Assembly (NCBI GenBank): GCA_017420125.1
Contig: JAFOJR010000172.1
Span: 1-7,037 of the forward strand
Source of the DNA: Oscillospiraceae bacterium
GTDB lineage: Bacteria > Bacillota > Clostridia > Oscillospirales > Oscillospiraceae
Reading direction: 5' to 3'
DNA length: 7,037 bases
Shown: positions 5,473 to 7,037 of the stretch, piece after piece
Position numbering within the stretch: the stretch's first letter is position 1
Layout: each line of letters starts with the position of its first letter
Translations under genes and position numbers: made by a program
The notes under the pieces: generated by a model
Told to the model about the DNA's origin: nothing
What the model saw: the letters and a program-made list of their open reading frames with translations, nothing else
The model's database searches: none

Positions 5473-6384
5473 TTAAAACAATTCCTTTTCCACCACACAA
5501 TTGCTTTTGAGTTCTCCTACCAGCGTTTGCAGTGCATCTACTACATGGGGCCGGATATCACCGCCCACGAGCACCAGCATGATATCATCGCCCACAGAGA
5601 GGCGTCCTTCATTGAGCCAGACCCGCACATAATGGATGCCCGGGAGCTTCTTTGCGGCGGCGATAGCGGCGGAAACCCGGTCTTCCGAATAGGAAAGTTC
5701 CATTCCGACGACAGAGGGCAGCCCCTGAGTCTGCTGCCGTGCTTCCGCTTTTGCCTTTTCCCGCACCACGCCGTTGTGGAACAAATACATGCCGCATTGG
5801 GCTGCGCTGCAGTCTGATTTGGCCTCCTTCAGCCAAACGTCCATGGAAGGAGCGCTTTTTTTCTGTGGTTCTGCTGCCACGGAAGCGGAGGGCTGGGCAC
5901 AGTCAGCTGAACCAGAGGAGGCCAGCATGTCCAAACCGTGAAGGATGCCGTCCATCACTGCCAGGAGGTTTTCCTTTGCCGCTTTCTCGCTGCCGGGCAG
6001 ATTGATGATCAAGCTGCCGCCGCGAATCCCTGCTGCGCTTCTGGAAAGACACCCGCGGGGCGTGATCCTCATGCTTTCTGCCCGCATGGCTTCGGGAATC
6101 CCCGGCACTTCCCGGTCCAATACCGCTTTTGTTGCTTCCGGCGTGATATCCCGCGGAGAGAAGCCCGTGCCGCCGGTGGTCAGGATCAGGGAAATTTTTC
6201 TCTCGTCGGCACAAGTGATCAGTTGCGCTTTGATCTGTTCCGCCTCATCGGGAACGATGGTTTGATAGACTACCTCCAGGCCGTTTTCCTGCGCGAGGGC
6301 ACAAAGAGCCGGACCGCTGGTGTCAACCCGCTCGCCTCGAGCGCCTTTGTCGCTGATGGTAATCACTGCTGCAGTATATTTCAT
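5473..6384 (-). CDS. Fusion: Mog/MoaB adenylyltransferase plus MoaE-like domain
   Basis: A 303-residue two-domain molybdenum-cofactor protein. Residues 1 to about 153 are a MogA/MoaB domain, which activates molybdopterin by adenylylation before metal insertion. It shows VITISDKGARGERVDTSG (7-24), Asp46 in VPDEAEQI, TTGGTGFSPRDITPEAT (69-85) with Asp79, and NLPGSEKA (128-135). A linker rich in Ala, Ser and Pro spans about 154-179. Residues 180-303 resemble MoaE, the catalytic subunit of molybdopterin synthase: MYLFHNGVVRE (199-209), LNEGRLSVGDDIM (257-269), RPHVVDAL and a C-terminal VEKELF. Against E. coli MoaE, Arg39, Arg104, Lys119 and Lys126 appear kept as Arg208, Arg278, Lys293 and Lys300, while His103 is replaced by Ile. 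ATG 6384 is preferred over the in-frame TTG at 6387: GGAAGGA lies nine bases upstream, and the ATG overlaps the moaC stop as TGATG. Last gene of the operon. Domain 1 is certain; domain 2 is likely MoaE-fold, its activity unproven. No MoaD partner is in the window. Confidence 0.9.
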   Translation of the reverse strand: MKYTAAVITISDKGARGERVDTSGPALCALAQENGLEVVYQTIVPDEAEQIKAQLITCADERKISLILTTGGTGFSPRDITPEATKAVLDREVPGIPEAMRAESMRITPRGCLSRSAAGIRGGSLIINLPGSEKAAKENLLAVMDGILHGLDMLASSGSADCAQPSASVAAEPQKKSAPSMDVWLKEAKSDCSAAQCGMYLFHNGVVREKAKAEARQQTQGLPSVVGMELSYSEDRVSAAIAAAKKLPGIHYVRVWLNEGRLSVGDDIMLVLVGGDIRPHVVDALQTLVGELKSNCVVEKELF

Positions 6385-6869
6385 CAATTTTCATCCTTCC
6401 TGTAATATGCCCCGTGGACGCCGCCGGTTTTTTCCAGCAGGCGGATATCGGCAATGACCATATCTTTCTGCACAGCCTTGCACATGTCATATACGGTTAA
6501 AGCAGCGATAGAAACGGCGGTCAGCGCCTCCATTTCCACTCCGGTTTGACCGCTGCAGGAGACGGTGGCCGTGATTTCCACAGAATGCCGTTCTGTATCC
6601 AGATGGAGCGACAAATCGATCCCGCTGATGGGGACCGGATGACACATGGGAATCAGCTGCGGGGTGCTCTTGGCACCCAGAATACCGGCTACCTGAGCAA
6701 CGGACAGCACGTCTCCCTTTTTCATGCCGCCACTTTGGATGAGGGCAAAGGTTGTTTCGTTTACCAACACCCGGCCGGCTGCAACGGCTCTTCGGTCTGT
6801 GGTTGGCTTTTCCCCTACATTGACCATTTTTGCCCGGCCTTGTGCATTGAAATGGGTAAAATCTTCCAT
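6384..6869 (-). CDS. moaC: Cyclic pyranopterin monophosphate synthase
   Basis: A 161-residue MoaC, the second step of molybdenum-cofactor synthesis. It turns the 3',8-cyclo-GTP made by MoaA into cyclic pyranopterin monophosphate in the cytoplasm, normally as a hexamer. Residue numbering matches E. coli MoaC: Lys51 in MKKGDVLSVAQVAGI, MCHPVPISG (75-83) with His77, EMEALTAVSIAALTVYDMCKA (112-132) with Asp128 and Lys131, and the C-terminal KTGGVHGAYYR (147-157). The length is the family norm. The start is fixed by GGAGG at 6878-6882, eight bases before the ATG. That site lies inside the end of the upstream moaA gene, whose stop is only four bases away. The stop codon shares one base with the start of the Mog fusion gene (TGATG). 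Translation of the three genes is therefore probably coupled. Confidence 0.97.
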   Translation of the reverse strand: MEDFTHFNAQGRAKMVNVGEKPTTDRRAVAAGRVLVNETTFALIQSGGMKKGDVLSVAQVAGILGAKSTPQLIPMCHPVPISGIDLSLHLDTERHSVEITATVSCSGQTGVEMEALTAVSIAALTVYDMCKAVQKDMVIADIRLLEKTGGVHGAYYRKDEN

Positions 6870-6873
6870 TTTA

Positions 6874-7037
6874 TCAGCCTCCGATCTGGTTCATATTTCG
6901 TCCCGCCTGGCTGCGGCTTTCACAGGATAATTCTCCATGCCAGGAGGGTTTGGCAAAAATGGCAGCTTCAAACTGCTGTTTCATTTCCGCCGGAGACAGG
7001 TCTTTGATAGAATATTCACTGGAGGAATGGAGACAGG
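6874..7037 (-). CDS. moaA: GTP 3',8-cyclase MoaA, C-terminal fragment
   Basis: The last 53 codons of a gene running off the right edge on the - strand, ending at TGA 6876-6874. The fragment begins CLHSSSEYSIKDL and ends RNMNQIGG. Both are signatures of MoaA, the radical-SAM enzyme that starts molybdenum-cofactor synthesis from GTP. The Cys of the CLHS motif corresponds to the third ligand of the C-terminal iron-sulfur cluster that holds GTP. The terminal Gly-Gly is known to be needed for MoaA activity because the tail reaches into the active site. The radical-SAM core with its CxxxCxxC motif lies outside the window. The fragment is first in the visible part of the operon, and the operon promoter is not in this window. 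Confidence 0.92.
   Translation of the reverse strand, partial: CLHSSSEYSIKDLSPAEMKQQFEAAIFAKPSWHGELSCESRSQAGRNMNQIGG
6878..6882 (-). promoter_or_regulatory. moaC ribosome binding site inside the moaA Gly-Gly codons
   Basis: On the - strand the sequence reads GGA GGC TGA TAAA ATG. GGAGG is a near-ideal Shine-Dalgarno site, eight bases from the moaC ATG, and it is made of the codons for the last two glycines of MoaA. No other purine-rich site lies close enough to start moaC. Confidence 0.85.

Noticed and set aside
6382..6387. TTG at 6387 as the start of the Mog fusion gene
   Set aside because: The ATG one codon later has standard spacing to GGAAGGA and forms the usual TGATG overlap with the moaC stop. 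The TTG adds only one residue.
1..7037. A new defence, toxin-antitoxin, CRISPR or mobile system
   Set aside because: I looked for paired small genes, nucleases, integrases, transposases and direct repeat arrays on both strands and saw none. The + strand genes have separate promoters and terminators and unrelated functions.

Overview
The window looks like the chromosome of a low-to-mid G+C Gram-positive anaerobe of the Clostridia, probably a gut-type member of the Oscillospirales or a relative. This assignment is inference. It rests on the S-layer-homology C-terminus, strong AGGAGG-like ribosome binding sites, the style of the proteins, and a MoaE-like family that I recall from Clostridia. No rRNA, tRNA, CRISPR array, integrase or transposase is visible.

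Layout, left to right. Positions 1-243 hold the C-terminal end of an SLH-domain surface protein, followed by a GC-rich hairpin. Positions 244-696 contain no intact gene, but about 420-640 resembles a decayed acyltransferase-3 gene. A small HU-type DNA-binding protein with a lysine-rich tail follows (697-1038). Two hairpins then lead to a textbook sigma-A promoter driving an intact membrane acyltransferase (1302-2351). A long-looped terminator and about 365 bases of unexplained DNA precede a secreted lipoprotein of the S66 LD-carboxypeptidase family (2824-3897). A Y-family DNA polymerase (DinB/Pol IV type, 4123-5379) comes next, with an extended -10 promoter right behind the preceding terminator. 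All of these genes are on the + strand and appear to be single-gene transcription units.

From 5473 to the right edge the genes run on the - strand as a tightly packed molybdenum-cofactor operon. In transcription order these are the end of moaA, then moaC, then a fused gene joining a MogA/MoaB-type molybdopterin adenylyltransferase to a MoaE-like domain. They cover GTP to cyclic pyranopterin monophosphate (MoaA, MoaC), possible dithiolene formation (MoaE-like domain), and adenylylation of molybdopterin (Mog domain). The operon ends at a hairpin shared with the converging polymerase gene.

The most notable points are the Mog-MoaE-like fusion, the overlap of the moaA Gly-Gly codons with the moaC ribosome binding site, the HU tail, the possible acyltransferase remnant, and the lipoprotein form of the LD-carboxypeptidase. 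I see no convincing new multi-gene system. The + strand part reads as a set of unrelated single genes, and the - strand part as a known pathway with an unusual gene arrangement.
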